Shown here: positions 8,314 to 18,499 of the stretch, piece by piece | Layout: each line of letters opens with the position of its first letter | Numbering within the stretch: the stretch's first letter is position 1 | Assembly (NCBI GenBank): GCA_947488935.1 | Contig: CANLBN010000002.1 | Coordinates: forward strand, 62,001-126,000 | Source of the DNA: an uncultured Pseudomonadales bacterium | GTDB lineage: Bacteria > Pseudomonadota > Gammaproteobacteria > Pseudomonadales > Cellvibrionaceae | Direction: 5' to 3' | DNA length: 64,000 nucleotides | Translations under genes and position numbers: made by a program | The notes under the pieces: model-generated | What the model was told of the DNA's origin: nothing | The model's database searches: none | The model's input: only the letters and a program-made list of their open reading frames with translations

Positions 8314-8688
8314 ATGAAATACAAAAATATTAAATCAGCGGCACATAATTTTTCTCAATCATTTGTTAGTGGCATGAATTATGTTGATGACGATTTAATA
8401 ATAAATGACCTGAAGAAATGTGCGGCAAGAAAAAGTGGATTTAACGTTTCTGTGCAGTGGCTACCGGAAGCAAAAGTATCTAGGCTTTCGCTTACACCAA
8501 GAATCCGTAAATCTATCAAATACTATAAGACATGGCTGCCTAAACATCTTCAGTCTCATGGAGTTGTAGTCAGCATGATCAAAGAGCTTCGCACTGATAT
8601 CCACCTTTTTAAAGGCCGACATTTAGTTATACAATCCTATGCCAGAGATTCTAGGGGGCGTGAATATGTGCAAGCAATTAAGTTTTAA
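8314..8688 (+). CDS. Hypothetical basic protein, unknown function
   Basis: 124 residues, rich in Lys and Arg, with no signal peptide or membrane segment. It contains a predicted amphipathic region ('RIRKSIKYYKTWLPKHL') and a beta-rich end. No family recognised and no good ribosome site. Normal amino-acid composition and length support a real gene, but codon-level support was not computed. It sits in the accessory stretch between the dehydrogenase relic and the dioxygenase gene. Confidence 0.45.
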   Translation: MKYKNIKSAAHNFSQSFVSGMNYVDDDLIINDLKKCAARKSGFNVSVQWLPEAKVSRLSLTPRIRKSIKYYKTWLPKHLQSHGVVVSMIKELRTDIHLFKGRHLVIQSYARDSRGREYVQAIKF

Positions 8689-8784
8689 GCATGGTAGGTG
8701 TTATCGCGCAGATATTTTTTATTGTCCTATAAAGCATTCGCGGCTAGAATGCTAAGGTATTGATTAAAATAAGACCAATAAAAC

Positions 8785-9867
8785 ATGACGACTATTTCTA
8801 CAGCTACTGCTGCGACTGACATTTTTGAACCACTAGACGATATTATCGAGCCTAAGTGGTGGACGGGTACGCCTGCTATCTCCCCAGAGTTATTTACTAT
8901 CGACGCTAATGAATACCGTATTGCTGGTGCACCATTAGTGCCAAGCTCTGAGCTTGCTGAGCATATGCAAAAAACCTTTGATAATGTTGGTCTAGTGCAT
9001 GTTATCAATACCGGATTGACGGATATGCAGGCCATGCGCCTTATTGCGACTCAGGTGCTTAAGAATCAACGTAGTTATGAAGGTGGCGCTAATCCACGCA
9101 AGACATTACAGCCCAATGTTTACGAAGTAGGTGCACCGCTAGAAGCGTTTTTGCACTACCACCACGAGATGGCCTATATAGGCTCAAGTACCAAAATGCT
9201 CGGCTTTATGTGCAACAAAATACCGCCAGAGGGTGGGTATACCTATGTCTCTGATAATGTGGCAGCTACGCAATCTCTTCTTGCTACGCCCTTTGGGCAA
9301 AAGCTTAAAAAACTGGGTATTTGTTATCATCGAGACCTTACTGATCGTGACTCCTTTAAAGGTCGCGTTGAGTACGGTGTTTACAATCATTGGCAGCTCT
9401 CGATGCTCACAGACGATCCAGATGAGGCCATTGCCGAGGCGCGTGCACGTGGTTTGACGGCAGAATGGGGCGAAGATCGTAAATTAAAAACGCGCTATAC
9501 AACCTCTGCCTTTGAATATTTCCCACAGCTTGATCGCAACTTGCTTTATAGCAGCATGGCTGACGATGGCGTATGGTTTGATACTTGGCCGCTAGTGCAG
9601 CACTTACCACCTGAGGAACGCCCACTAAAGTTGACCTTTGGCGACCTCACTGAAATGACGCGTGAAGAAAAACAGTTATTTATTGATATCTACGATCGTC
9701 ACGGTATGCCAGTTCCTTGGAAGGTAGGTGATGTTGCCCTGATCTGTAATTATCGTTTTGCCCATGGTCGTCCTAGTGTGCATCTTAAGGAAGGCGAAGA
9801 GCGCGAATTAGGCGTATTAATTGGCGAGTCTTTCGAGCGATTAGAAGCGCGTGACGACAAATGGTAG
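8785..9867 (+). CDS. TauD/TfdA-type Fe(II)/2-oxoglutarate-dependent dioxygenase
   Basis: 360-residue cytoplasmic enzyme of the TauD/TfdA/clavaminate synthase superfamily, which couples decarboxylation of 2-oxoglutarate to hydroxylation of a substrate. The iron-binding triad is visible as His126-x-Glu128 in HHEMAY and the distal His327 in FAHGRP. Glu in place of Asp in the HxD motif is typical of the clavaminate synthase-like branch. An Arg-rich segment after the distal His (EGEERELG) fits 2-oxoglutarate binding. It lacks the N-terminal DUF971-like domain of gamma-butyrobetaine hydroxylases. It is 40 bases upstream of a GlcD-type FAD oxidase, probably in one transcript, inside a region of methylated-amine catabolism. 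A quaternary amine or a hydroxy acid precursor is a reasonable guess for the substrate; the sequence does not settle it. Confidence 0.8.
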   Translation: MTTISTATAATDIFEPLDDIIEPKWWTGTPAISPELFTIDANEYRIAGAPLVPSSELAEHMQKTFDNVGLVHVINTGLTDMQAMRLIATQVLKNQRSYEGGANPRKTLQPNVYEVGAPLEAFLHYHHEMAYIGSSTKMLGFMCNKIPPEGGYTYVSDNVAATQSLLATPFGQKLKKLGICYHRDLTDRDSFKGRVEYGVYNHWQLSMLTDDPDEAIAEARARGLTAEWGEDRKLKTRYTTSAFEYFPQLDRNLLYSSMADDGVWFDTWPLVQHLPPEERPLKLTFGDLTEMTREEKQLFIDIYDRHGMPVPWKVGDVALICNYRFAHGRPSVHLKEGEERELGVLIGESFERLEARDDKW

Positions 9868-9907
9868 GAATATTAGTAACGACTAAAAATAACAGCAAAG
9901 CACCTAT

Positions 9908-11284
9908 ATGAAAAATTTGCTCGATGAGCTTGAAGCATGTCTTGATGCCTCTATCCTCGTAACGGGTAGTGACATTAGTGATAAGTATTTTTCTGATTGG
10001 AGTGGTGCTAAGCCCTGTCCACCTGTGGCACTGTTACGACCAAAAACAACGAGTGAGTTATCGACAATAATGGCTTTATGCCATGAATACGATCAACCGG
10101 TGGTTATACAGGGTGGCTTGACGGGACTAGCTGGTGGGGCAACTCCCCAAAAGGGTGAAGTTGCAATCTCTCTTGAGCGCATGAATGCCATCGAAGAAAT
10201 CGATACTACCGCCATGACGCTGACTGCCCATGCGGGTACTCCATTGCAAACCTTACAAGCTGCTGCGGCTGAACACGATTTATTTGTTCCTATTGATTTA
10301 GGCGCTCGTGGCAGCTGTATGATAGGCGGTAATGTATCAACTAATGCTGGTGGTACCGAGGTGATCCGCTATGGCATGACCCGATCGATGGTATTGGGTT
10401 TAGAGGCAGTGCTTGCCGATGGTACAGTGATCAATGCCATGAATAAAATGGTAAAAAATAATTCAGGCTACGATCTTAAGCACCTCTTTATTGGCTCTGA
10501 GGGAACCTTAGGTATTGTTACCCGTGTCGTGCTGCAACTACAACCACAATCTCGTAGCACTCATACGGCATTGTGTGCACTCAGTAATTATGAATCAGTC
10601 ACCCAATTATTAATTGAGCTAAAGCGTAGTTTAGGTTCTGGCCTTACAGGTTTTGAGCTTATGTGGGATAACTATTACGACAAAGCGATAGATGCAGTCC
10701 CTGACTTAACCAGCCCCTTCGATAAGTCGCACCCTTTTTATTTACTGGTCGAATACAAAGACAATGACAAGGCCGTAGGCGAGCAGTGTTTTGAATCCAC
10801 TCTATTTACTCAGTTTGAGGCAGGATTGTTAACCGATGTGCTGATTGCTCAGTCACTTGAAGATGCAGCAAGGTTTTGGCGTATACGTGATGGTATCGGT
10901 GAGCTGTTACAAATTTTGGACTCAGTCTCGAATCAAGATGTCAGCTTACCCGTTACTGATATTGGCGAGTTCGCTTGCGATATAGAGAAACGCCTTAAGG
11001 ATAAATACAACAATATTGGCATATTGCTATTTGGTCATATCGGCGATAACAACTTGCATATTTGTGCCTATACCGGCCGCGAAGAAGACAAAGCCAATAT
11101 TAATAAAGACATTATGTTGATGATAGGCGAGTATTCAGGAGCGATTACCGCAGAGCATGGCATTGGTGTACTTAAGCGAGATTTTTTGCCGCTGTCGAGA
11201 ACCGAGAGTGAAATTACTCTGATGAAAACGATTAAGCTCGCTATGGACCCAAAAAATATACTCAATCCGGGGCGAGTTATTTAA
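9908..11284 (+). CDS. GlcD-type FAD-binding 2-hydroxy acid dehydrogenase
   Basis: 458 residues with an N-terminal FAD_binding_4 (PCMH) domain and a C-terminal FAD-oxidase_C domain. Typical signatures include PVVIQGGLTGLAGGA, 'IGGNVSTNAGGTEVIRYGMTR', 'NNSGYDLKHLFIGSEGTLGI' and the C-terminal 'GHIGDNNLHI' and 'EHGIG' with metal-binding histidines, ending in 'DPKNILNPGRV'. Members oxidise D-2-hydroxy acids such as D-lactate, D-2-hydroxyglutarate or glycolate and pass electrons to quinone or electron-transfer flavoprotein. No Fe-S partner (GlcF) or GlcE is adjacent, so a single-subunit D-2-hydroxyglutarate or D-lactate dehydrogenase is more likely than glycolate oxidase. It probably forms an operon with the dioxygenase. 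It converges on the chemoreceptor gene, with an 82-base gap. Confidence 0.85.
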   Translation: MKNLLDELEACLDASILVTGSDISDKYFSDWSGAKPCPPVALLRPKTTSELSTIMALCHEYDQPVVIQGGLTGLAGGATPQKGEVAISLERMNAIEEIDTTAMTLTAHAGTPLQTLQAAAAEHDLFVPIDLGARGSCMIGGNVSTNAGGTEVIRYGMTRSMVLGLEAVLADGTVINAMNKMVKNNSGYDLKHLFIGSEGTLGIVTRVVLQLQPQSRSTHTALCALSNYESVTQLLIELKRSLGSGLTGFELMWDNYYDKAIDAVPDLTSPFDKSHPFYLLVEYKDNDKAVGEQCFESTLFTQFEAGLLTDVLIAQSLEDAARFWRIRDGIGELLQILDSVSNQDVSLPVTDIGEFACDIEKRLKDKYNNIGILLFGHIGDNNLHICAYTGREEDKANINKDIMLMIGEYSGAITAEHGIGVLKRDFLPLSRTESEITLMKTIKLAMDPKNILNPGRVI

Positions 11285-11366
11285 CACAATAACTTTACGG
11301 TTTTTTGTCGTAAAAATTATGTTAAATAAACTAAGCCGCAGTTTTTATTGCCAACAAATAGAGCTG

Positions 11367-13322
11367 TTATTCATCGGCTTTAAATCGTGAAACCAATTCA
11401 GAAAGATCCAAAGCTAACTTATCTAGATTATCTGATGCAGTATCAACTTGTTCTGATAATTCTTTTGTTTGCGCTGAATTGTTATGAATATGTGTCACGC
11501 TCTTGTTAATTTGTTCACTCACGGTATGTTGCTCTTCAGCAGAGGCCGAAATCTGTGACATCATGTCTCTGATTATAAGCGATGAACGCATAATCGATTC
11601 AAATATATCACTGGTTTTTTGGGTTGAATCTACAGTTTCTCCTATCTGTGCCATGCTAGATGTGAGTTTCTCTGCTACATTTTCGGTCTGGTTTCTAAGC
11701 CGGCTTAGCAGGCGATCGATTTCTTCAGTAGACTCCGATGTGCGCCCAGCTAAAGTACGGACTTCATCGGCAACAACGGCAAAGCCTCTACCTTGCTCTC
11801 CTGCTCTGGCCGCTTCGATAGCGGCATTTAGGGCTAATAAGTTAGTTTGTTCTGCAATACCTTTGATGGTGTCCAAAATCACAGTAATGTTGTTGGACTC
11901 ATCGGATAATACTGCCATGGCCTTATTTGAATCACCGAGTTCGGTTTCAAGTTGGCTAACGGATTTAACGGTTTGTTGTATCAGTTGATGGCCTTGCTCT
12001 ACTTGTTCTTGGCTATCATCCGATGCGGAGGAAGCTTCGGAGCAATTGGAGGTGACCTCATTAGATTTTTCGAGCATTTTTTGAAATGAACCGCTTACTA
12101 GTTCAACGGCATCAAGTTGTTCATTTGCTACACCATGCATTTTTTTCGATAACTGGCTTGAGTGATGAGAGATATCTTTAATGTCGCCACTCGAATTTTT
12201 GATACGATTAACTAAAGTATGAATGGATTTGACAAAGCTATTAAAAGCATTAGCCATTTGCGCGGACTCATCATTCCCTTGGATATTTAAACGTCGAGTT
12301 AAGTCACCTTCACCCTGAGCAATATCCTCTAAACCTTTTGCAATAACACTCATTGGTTTAGTGACAATATTGGCAACAACAAACCCAACAGCCATAAAAA
12401 TAGCAACCATGGCGATAGCCACTAAAAAGATATATTCGGTTAAACTATTTGCTTGAGCATATACTTCTGATTCAGGAATGAGCCCGATAAAATCCCAGCC
12501 TAGTGCAGGAGATTTGTATTTATTGGCAAACCAAGTATCACCATTAATATCGAGTGTAATCATGCCGTCGAAGTCGGCCGCTAGTTTTTTATGAGAATCA
12601 CTAATCGATATCAAACTAGTAAAATTATTCTCTGGGTTACTTGGGTCGGCAAGTACAGTTCCGGTATCCTCGATTAACATAACATAACCTTGAGTACCAA
12701 ATTTAACCTTTTGCACCATTTCAGTTAGCTTACTCAGAGTAACATCTACGCCTATTGAGCCAAATGCACCATCTTTACCTTCAAATCGTACGAGGTAATC
12801 AACAATGGGTGTGCCCGATGTTAAATCTGCATAAGCGGGTACACGCACTGGTGTGGTCGAATCAATCGTCATCTTGTACCAAGCTCTACTTCGAGGGTCA
12901 AAGTCGGCACTGCGCTTTCCTTTAGGCCACTGCAAATAGCCACCGTGATTCATGCCTAAATAGATATAGGCCAAATCAGGATGAGATTCAGCAAATCGTA
13001 CCATTAAGCGATACGCTGCTTGTTCTACAGGCGAGTTTTGATCAGGCGTCATCAATACCTCGGGTTTACCCATATAAGTCGTTACGCTGCGATCTAATGC
13101 TTGAATTTCGGGGCTTTTAGCCAAATACGCTGCATCTTCTGCTAAGCCATTTAAGTACAGGCTAAATGCGGTATCGATATGTGAAATCTCTGCCTGACTA
13201 TTTCGTTCAAAAGACTCTAAGGCATTGTCTCTTACGTTAATAATGACAAGGGAAGAGATGATAATGACGGGTAATAGGACACTGGCCGCCAGAGATAGTA
13301 GAAAACGGGTTTTGATTTTCAT
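11367..13322 (-). CDS. Methyl-accepting chemotaxis protein with dCache sensor
   Basis: Membrane chemoreceptor of 651 residues. A first transmembrane helix near residues 8-28 is followed by a periplasmic double-Cache (dCache_1) domain, a second helix (about 275-298), a HAMP domain and a cytoplasmic signalling tip with the conserved '[19 protein letters not shown]' hairpin and '[15 protein letters not shown]'. The sensor carries R-x-W-Y (RAWY), a downstream AYAD and GVDV, close to the amino-acid-binding dCache motif, though the usual Tyr five residues before the Arg is Phe. An amino-acid or amine ligand is plausible, and the neighbouring betaine genes would fit. GTG 13331 could add three residues; ATG 13322 is preferred. 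No CheW-binding pentapeptide was seen at the end. Confidence 0.9.
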   Translation of the reverse strand: MKIKTRFLLSLAASVLLPVIIISSLVIINVRDNALESFERNSQAEISHIDTAFSLYLNGLAEDAAYLAKSPEIQALDRSVTTYMGKPEVLMTPDQNSPVEQAAYRLMVRFAESHPDLAYIYLGMNHGGYLQWPKGKRSADFDPRSRAWYKMTIDSTTPVRVPAYADLTSGTPIVDYLVRFEGKDGAFGSIGVDVTLSKLTEMVQKVKFGTQGYVMLIEDTGTVLADPSNPENNFTSLISISDSHKKLAADFDGMITLDINGDTWFANKYKSPALGWDFIGLIPESEVYAQANSLTEYIFLVAIAMVAIFMAVGFVVANIVTKPMSVIAKGLEDIAQGEGDLTRRLNIQGNDESAQMANAFNSFVKSIHTLVNRIKNSSGDIKDISHHSSQLSKKMHGVANEQLDAVELVSGSFQKMLEKSNEVTSNCSEASSASDDSQEQVEQGHQLIQQTVKSVSQLETELGDSNKAMAVLSDESNNITVILDTIKGIAEQTNLLALNAAIEAARAGEQGRGFAVVADEVRTLAGRTSESTEEIDRLLSRLRNQTENVAEKLTSSMAQIGETVDSTQKTSDIFESIMRSSLIIRDMMSQISASAEEQHTVSEQINKSVTHIHNNSAQTKELSEQVDTASDNLDKLALDLSELVSRFKADE

Positions 13323-13750
13323 AATTGTCACACATTAAATTAATACTTATAAAGTATGGCTTATAATTTAAGATGTTCCATTAATATGTTGATTTTATCT
13401 GAAAGCCCTAGGAATGGTCAGGGTAGGGTTAGAGAATAGACCTGCAATTAAGTAAATCAAATGCTTAAGTGTCACTCACAAGTATTTTTATAAAGCTGAT
13501 AAATAATAAAAGCCGAAGAGGGCGGGCTGGTATTCAGTCTTCTATTCTGGCTTGTGATAATAAATCATATCGATTAACAATTTGAACGCTTATATTTCTT
13601 AACATGATTTCAATACTAAGCGTATAGTATTTGGCTTAGCTCATCTTCATTAGTTTTTGCAGCCTATGTCCCTATTTTAGCAAGAATCGGGTTGAGGGTG
13701 AGTGCTGGTTGTTTGATAATAATTCAATTGATGATTTCTAGGATGGCAAG
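13323..13750. other. Divergent intergenic region
   Basis: About 430 AT-rich bases between the divergent chemoreceptor and transporter genes, so promoters for both must lie here. I saw no gene, strong palindrome or riboswitch-like fold. Confidence 0.5.
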
Positions 13751-14644
13751 ATGTTACTTGCAAGTTTTATAAGGCTTTTAACTCTAGCTGCCATTTGGGG
13801 AGGGTCATTCCTCTTTATGCGAATCGCAGCAAATCCGTTGGGTCCAGTTGCTCTTGTTGAAGCAAGAGTGCTTCTCGCAGCTGTGATTTTATATATTATT
13901 TCTTGTTACCTTAAAAAGCATATAACATTTAAAGCCAATATTAAGCATTTTTTTATTTTGGGTTTTTTTAACTCTGCGCTACCTTTTTTATTGTTTGCTT
14001 ATGCTGCGCAGGCACTCAATGCTTCTTTATTGGCCATTTTCAACTCTACTGCGCCTATATGGGGCGCTATTATAGGAGCTGTCTGGACAAGAAGCCTCAT
14101 TAGTAAAACGGTATCTTTAGGACTTGTGCTGGGTATCATGGGTGTCTGCGTATTGGTAGGTTACGATGCCTCTATTGCTAGAGAGGATTCAATACTATTT
14201 ATCATAGCTGCAATTATGGCTGCTTTTAGTTATGGAGTGGCGACAAACTACGCTAAAAATGCAGCCAAAGTATCAGCCTTTGATAACGCTCATGGCAGTA
14301 TGTGGGCTTCCGCTATTATCATTATCCCTTTATTACCATTTTTTCCATTAAGAGAAAGCCCGGGTTTAGATGTGTCCATATCGATCATTATGCTTGGGGT
14401 GGTATGTACGGGTATTGCTTATCTACTCTATTTTCGCCTAGTGACTGATCTAGGCGCAACTTCTGCACTGTCTGTTACTTTCCTGATACCGGTCTTTGGA
14501 ATCCTTTGGGGGTATATTTTTTTAGGCGAAACTATTGGTGTGAATACTATTTTTGGAGCGGCATTAGTGATCCTGGGCACAATGCTTGTTACTGGGTTTT
14601 CGCCTAAATATATATTTAAAAAAAAGGCTTTGCTCAATGAATAA
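13751..14644 (+). CDS. EamA-family (DMT) transporter
   Basis: 297-residue inner-membrane protein of the drug/metabolite transporter superfamily with ten predicted helices arranged as two EamA repeats. The first repeat starts 'AAIWGGSFLFMRIA', a hallmark. The second ends 'FGAALVILGTMLVTG'. Such proteins export amino acids, metabolites or drugs; the substrate cannot be read from sequence. The start has AGGA 7 bases upstream. Its last codons overlap the Ada-like gene by 8 bases, which implies translational coupling. Confidence 0.85.
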   Translation: MLLASFIRLLTLAAIWGGSFLFMRIAANPLGPVALVEARVLLAAVILYIISCYLKKHITFKANIKHFFILGFFNSALPFLLFAYAAQALNASLLAIFNSTAPIWGAIIGAVWTRSLISKTVSLGLVLGIMGVCVLVGYDASIAREDSILFIIAAIMAAFSYGVATNYAKNAAKVSAFDNAHGSMWASAIIIIPLLPFFPLRESPGLDVSISIIMLGVVCTGIAYLLYFRLVTDLGATSALSVTFLIPVFGILWGYIFLGETIGVNTIFGAALVILGTMLVTGFSPKYIFKKKALLNE

Positions 14645-15476
14645 ACCTGAGTCTCATCGCCACTATGTTGTCGTTGAAAAAGCGATAAGTTTTATCACTA
14701 CTCATTTTGACCAACAGCCAACGCTGACTGATATTGCGCAAGCAGTACATATGAGTGAGCAGCATTTACAACGGGTTTTTTCACAGTGGGCGGGTATTTC
14801 TCCAAAACGTTTTTTGCAGCTTATTACCAAACAAGCTGCCATGAATGCCTTAAAAGATACCCAAAACCTCATTGAGGCAAGCGAAAAAGTAGGTTTGTCA
14901 GGTACGGGACGATTGCATGACTTAATGGTCACTTGTGAAGGGCTGACGCCAGGAGAAGTGAAAAATGCTGCTGAGGGCGTTTTAATTCACTATGCAGTTG
15001 TTACAACACCTTTTGGCCAAGCAGTTTTAGGCTGGACGCAAAGAGGTATCTGTTATTTGCAATTTTTTGATAAGAAAAAACAGCATTTAATTGATGATTT
15101 ATTTAAGCAATGGCCGAGGGCTAATTTTATTTTAAATAATGCAGATGGCGCTATACTGTCCCAAAAAATATTTTCCTCTCCATTGGAACGTGGAAAAATT
15201 CACCTAATACTTAAAGGGACAAATTTTCAAATAAAAGTATGGGAGGCGTTAATAAATACTCATGCTTCACAACAGCTTTCTTATTCACAAGTGTCGCAGC
15301 TAATAGATTCTCCCAAAGCATCAAGAGCTGTTGGCACTGCGTTGGCAAATAACACTATAGGTTACTTAATACCTTGTCACAGAGTCATAAAAAATACGGG
15401 CGATATTGGTAACTACCGCTGGGGAGTCGAGAGAAAAATAGCTATGCTAGGGTGGGAAAAGGCTCTCAATGACTAG
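14637..15476 (+). CDS. Ada-like methylated-DNA-protein cysteine methyltransferase with AraC HTH
   Basis: 279 residues. Residues about 15-95 form an AraC-type helix-turn-helix ('LTDIAQAVHMSEQHLQRVF'). The C-terminal half is an O6-alkylguanine-DNA alkyltransferase with the suicide cysteine in LIPCHRVI, preceded by 'ASRAVGTALANN' and followed by 'GDIGNYRWG'. It removes alkyl groups from O6-alkylguanine and may also regulate transcription. The N-terminal zinc-binding methyl-phosphotriester sensor of E. coli Ada is missing, so it cannot be activated in the classical way. A start at 14586 is in frame, but the ATG at 14637 gives the expected N-terminus. Coupled with the upstream transporter. Confidence 0.85.
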   Translation: MNKPESHRHYVVVEKAISFITTHFDQQPTLTDIAQAVHMSEQHLQRVFSQWAGISPKRFLQLITKQAAMNALKDTQNLIEASEKVGLSGTGRLHDLMVTCEGLTPGEVKNAAEGVLIHYAVVTTPFGQAVLGWTQRGICYLQFFDKKKQHLIDDLFKQWPRANFILNNADGAILSQKIFSSPLERGKIHLILKGTNFQIKVWEALINTHASQQLSYSQVSQLIDSPKASRAVGTALANNTIGYLIPCHRVIKNTGDIGNYRWGVERKIAMLGWEKALND

Positions 15477-15574
15477 AGATACTTTTATATTCCCAATCTT
15501 CGAGCATTATGGCTTGCTATGATTGCAGCTATTACATCAATAAAATGTAAATCATACTTATATCATACATGCTT

Positions 15575-16837
15575 TTAACTTTTCATATTTTTTAACATTA
15601 TTTCGCTATACCAATTCACAAAATTAATCACGGCAAATTCATAATCAGGTGCATAGGGGCCAGGCTGATAGCCTATGGAGTTTACTCCGCGTTGGTTTTC
15701 TTCGGTAAAACGTTTGTCTTCATTATTAGTTGAATCCCATACCTTGCGTAATTTTGCAACATCATAGTCTTTACCCTCCTCGGCATCTTTATGAACAATC
15801 CATTTGGTGGTTACTAATGTCTCTTGTGCAGAGATGGGTAATACCCGAAACACAACACAATGGTCGCTCTGCATATGATTCCAAGAGTTTGGTAGGTGGA
15901 GTATGCGTAGCGATCCTAAACGGTGATTTTTGATACGTCCCATCAATTTATCGCAAGCGCGGGTGCCATCTTCGGTCATGGCTTCACTGCCTTTTTTAAG
16001 TGGCATGCGCACTAAACGATTACGCAGTGTGTGGTCGCGGCGTTCATGAGGAATACTATCAGTATCCCAAAGAGCGGCCTCTTCTTTATAGTAATCTAAA
16101 AATTCTTGTGAGACACGAGGGTCGCTAATATCATCGTACTCTGGCATCGAGCTATTTAAATCGGGGTGACCATTGGCGCAGTGGTAACACTCACGATTAT
16201 TTTCCATCACCAATTTCCAATTGGCTTTTTCGACGGTGCTAGATTCTACGGCAACTTTAGTATTCTCCATATCGTAAGGCTCCATATATTCTTCTAGCGA
16301 ATCGATAAAGTCTTGAATACTTTCTGGCTCTTGTTGATGGAGGCTGATAAAAATAAAGCCACCACCCACAGCGCAATGCGCTTTATTCAAGCCGTGTTTA
16401 CTTTTGTCAAATTTTTCGATTAAGTCATTGCCTGCGAATAAGAGATTACCTTTTAGATCATAGGTCCATTGATGATAGGGGCAGACTAAGTTGGCGACTT
16501 TTCCCTTTACAGCGGAGCATAAGCGTGAGCCTCGATGACGGCAGGTGTTATGAAAAGCATTAATAGAGCCATCGGCGTCGCGGACGATTAATACAGGGTT
16601 TTGGCCGACTTCTACGGTGATATAATCACCACGATTAGGAATCTCGCAACTCATGCCCACAAAGAGCCATTCTTTTTGAAAGACTTCTTCCATATCCATT
16701 TGAAATATTTGAGCATTGTTATACAAAGGCTGTTCTAACGTATAGCTAGGGTCGCGTCGATGCAATAATTCTCTAAGTTGCTCTCTACTGACTTCACTGC
16801 TTATATGATTAATATTTATTAATTTGTAATCGTTCAT
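15575..16837 (-). CDS. gbcA: Glycine betaine monooxygenase, Rieske oxygenase subunit
   Basis: 420-residue Rieske non-heme iron oxygenase that removes one methyl group from glycine betaine, giving dimethylglycine and formaldehyde. The [2Fe-2S] ligands are Cys99-x-His101 (CRHRGSRL) and Cys119-x2-His122 (CPYHQW). The mononuclear iron site is in NRECYHCANGHPDL (His219, His224), a sequence characteristic of GbcA and plant choline monooxygenase-like proteins. A GAGGG ribosome site lies 8 bases before the ATG. It is divergent from the reductase gene gbcB across 304 bases, an arrangement also known in Pseudomonas. I have not excluded related substrates such as stachydrine or carnitine, but soxBDAG next door favours betaine. 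Confidence 0.88.
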   Translation of the reverse strand: MNDYKLININHISSEVSREQLRELLHRRDPSYTLEQPLYNNAQIFQMDMEEVFQKEWLFVGMSCEIPNRGDYITVEVGQNPVLIVRDADGSINAFHNTCRHRGSRLCSAVKGKVANLVCPYHQWTYDLKGNLLFAGNDLIEKFDKSKHGLNKAHCAVGGGFIFISLHQQEPESIQDFIDSLEEYMEPYDMENTKVAVESSTVEKANWKLVMENNRECYHCANGHPDLNSSMPEYDDISDPRVSQEFLDYYKEEAALWDTDSIPHERRDHTLRNRLVRMPLKKGSEAMTEDGTRACDKLMGRIKNHRLGSLRILHLPNSWNHMQSDHCVVFRVLPISAQETLVTTKWIVHKDAEEGKDYDVAKLRKVWDSTNNEDKRFTEENQRGVNSIGYQPGPYAPDYEFAVINFVNWYSEIMLKNMKS

Positions 16838-17141
16838 AGAGCAACCCTCAATTCAAATAGGGAACGAGTAATGCTCTTGATTCTAAACTGATGAAATGGC
16901 TTAACTTATCTAAAACCGACTCCTAATAGGGTTAATATCGACGTTGTTAATTATTTTTTAAAAAGGTAATTTTTTGATGATAAAACTCTTGGAAGGTACA
17001 TGATCTCTAGTGTAATGTTGGCTGATAGTAGGAAAGTTGTTATTCCCAGTCTAGAACAGTATAAGAAGTTCAAGCCTAAAAAATATAGGAAGTTTAGGTT
17101 TATAGCCATTAAGAAGTAATAGAATAATAGAGGAAGAGCTG
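16838..17141. other. gbcA-gbcB divergent control region
   Basis: 304 bases holding both divergent promoters. It is AT-rich, with a central stretch of A and T runs (about 16950-16978). GbdR, the AraC-type activator of these genes in Pseudomonas, is not encoded in this window, and I could not identify its operator. gbcB has a good GAGGAAG ribosome site at 17129-17135. Confidence 0.55.
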
Positions 17142-18266
17142 ATGCCAGTATCAGATAATAAAAGCGCCATAGATTCTTTTTTACCTATTAATACCCAAAC
17201 CTGGGCTAATGGACGCCACCGAGTTCGCTGTGTCAAAGTTATCGAAGAAACCTGGGATGTTCGTACTTTTTGCTTTATGGCAAATCACCCGATTATGTTT
17301 TTCTTTAAACCGGGTCAGTTTGTCACTTTAGAATTAGAGATTGAATCCGAGCAAATCATGCGGTCTTATACTATTTCTAGCTCTCCCTCTGTACCTTATA
17401 GTTTTTCTATTACTGTTAAGCGATTACCAGGTGGAAAAGTCTCAACGTGGCTGCACGATAATATAAAAGTTGGGTCGGACCTAGCTGTTCATGGACCTGT
17501 TGGTACTTTTAACTGTATCGATTATCTCTCCAATAAAGTGCTGTTTCTTTCTGGCGGTGTAGGTATTACACCAGTGATGTCGATGGCGCGATGGTTGTTT
17601 GATACTAATGCAGATGTTGATATGATTTTTTCTCATAGTGCAAAAACACCAAGAGATATTATTTATCAACGCGAACTAGAACATATGTGTGCTCGGGTTG
17701 ATAATTTTTCATTGCATTTAATTTGTGAGACTTACGAAAACGGCCAGCCATGGCATAGTTATCGAGGTTTTTTAGATCAAGCTAAATTAGAGATGATGGC
17801 TCCAGATTTTATGGACCGAGAAATATTCTGTTGCGGGCCACCAGCTTATATGGATGCCATTAAAAAAATACTTGGGGATAACCGCTTTGATATGAGGTGC
17901 TATCACGAGGAGTTATTTGGTGCTACGCCAGATGCTATTGCTATTAATGCAGAGGAAAGCGCTGCTAAAACTTCAAAAGAGAGAAGCCTACAAAAATCAG
18001 AAGATATGCTTGAGGTCTCTTTTACTAAGTCGGGAAAAAGTGTGCTTGTTTTACCTGGTGAGACTATTCATGTTGCAGGGGCAAAGGTAGGTATTAATAT
18101 ACCTAGGGCTTGTGGTATGGGTGTTTGTGGTACATGTAAAGTACTTAAACTAGAAGGTGATGTAGAGATGGATGATAACGGGGGTATGACCGATGAAGAT
18201 AAAGAAGCAGGTTATATTCTTAGCTGCTGTAGCACCCCTAAAGGCTCAGTGAAGATAGATATGTAG
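17142..18266 (+). CDS. gbcB: Glycine betaine monooxygenase, flavin/ferredoxin reductase subunit
   Basis: 374-residue electron-transfer partner of GbcA. The N-terminal FAD-binding barrel contains RSYTISSSP (residues about 74-82). The NAD(P)H domain includes 'LSGGVGITPVMSMARWL' and 'CCGPPAYMDAI'. The C-terminal plant-type [2Fe-2S] ferredoxin domain has Cys324, Cys329, Cys332 and a distal Cys near 362. Electrons pass from NADH through FAD and the cluster to the GbcA Rieske centre. The gene is divergent from gbcA and is followed by 233 bases and then soxB. Confidence 0.88.
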   Translation: MPVSDNKSAIDSFLPINTQTWANGRHRVRCVKVIEETWDVRTFCFMANHPIMFFFKPGQFVTLELEIESEQIMRSYTISSSPSVPYSFSITVKRLPGGKVSTWLHDNIKVGSDLAVHGPVGTFNCIDYLSNKVLFLSGGVGITPVMSMARWLFDTNADVDMIFSHSAKTPRDIIYQRELEHMCARVDNFSLHLICETYENGQPWHSYRGFLDQAKLEMMAPDFMDREIFCCGPPAYMDAIKKILGDNRFDMRCYHEELFGATPDAIAINAEESAAKTSKERSLQKSEDMLEVSFTKSGKSVLVLPGETIHVAGAKVGINIPRACGMGVCGTCKVLKLEGDVEMDDNGGMTDEDKEAGYILSCCSTPKGSVKIDM

Positions 18267-18499
18267 AGTACCCCAAAAGCTAACCGCAGTGTACGGCGAT
18301 TACATTAGCAATACTTTTTATAATGTTTTTCGGTGGCAAATAGGCAATTAAAAATTGCTACTGGTATGTCGTAAATGAATACTTGCCAGACGCTAGTAGA
18401 TAACAGCAATAATTCATAATCTCTATGCTTTGGCTTAATAAATACCGAAGTAGATGCACAATAAACGACAGTTATTCGCCATTTTAGAGCACAAGCAGT

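Noticed and set aside
11291-11320. TTTACG / CGTAAA stem between the convergent GlcD-type and chemoreceptor genes as a terminator
   Set aside because: Only 6 bp with a 9-base loop and no clean T tract; too weak to call.
11503-11988. 161-codon plus-strand frame
   Set aside because: Fully inside the chemoreceptor signalling domain on the other strand; Ser/Cys-rich translation with no family features.
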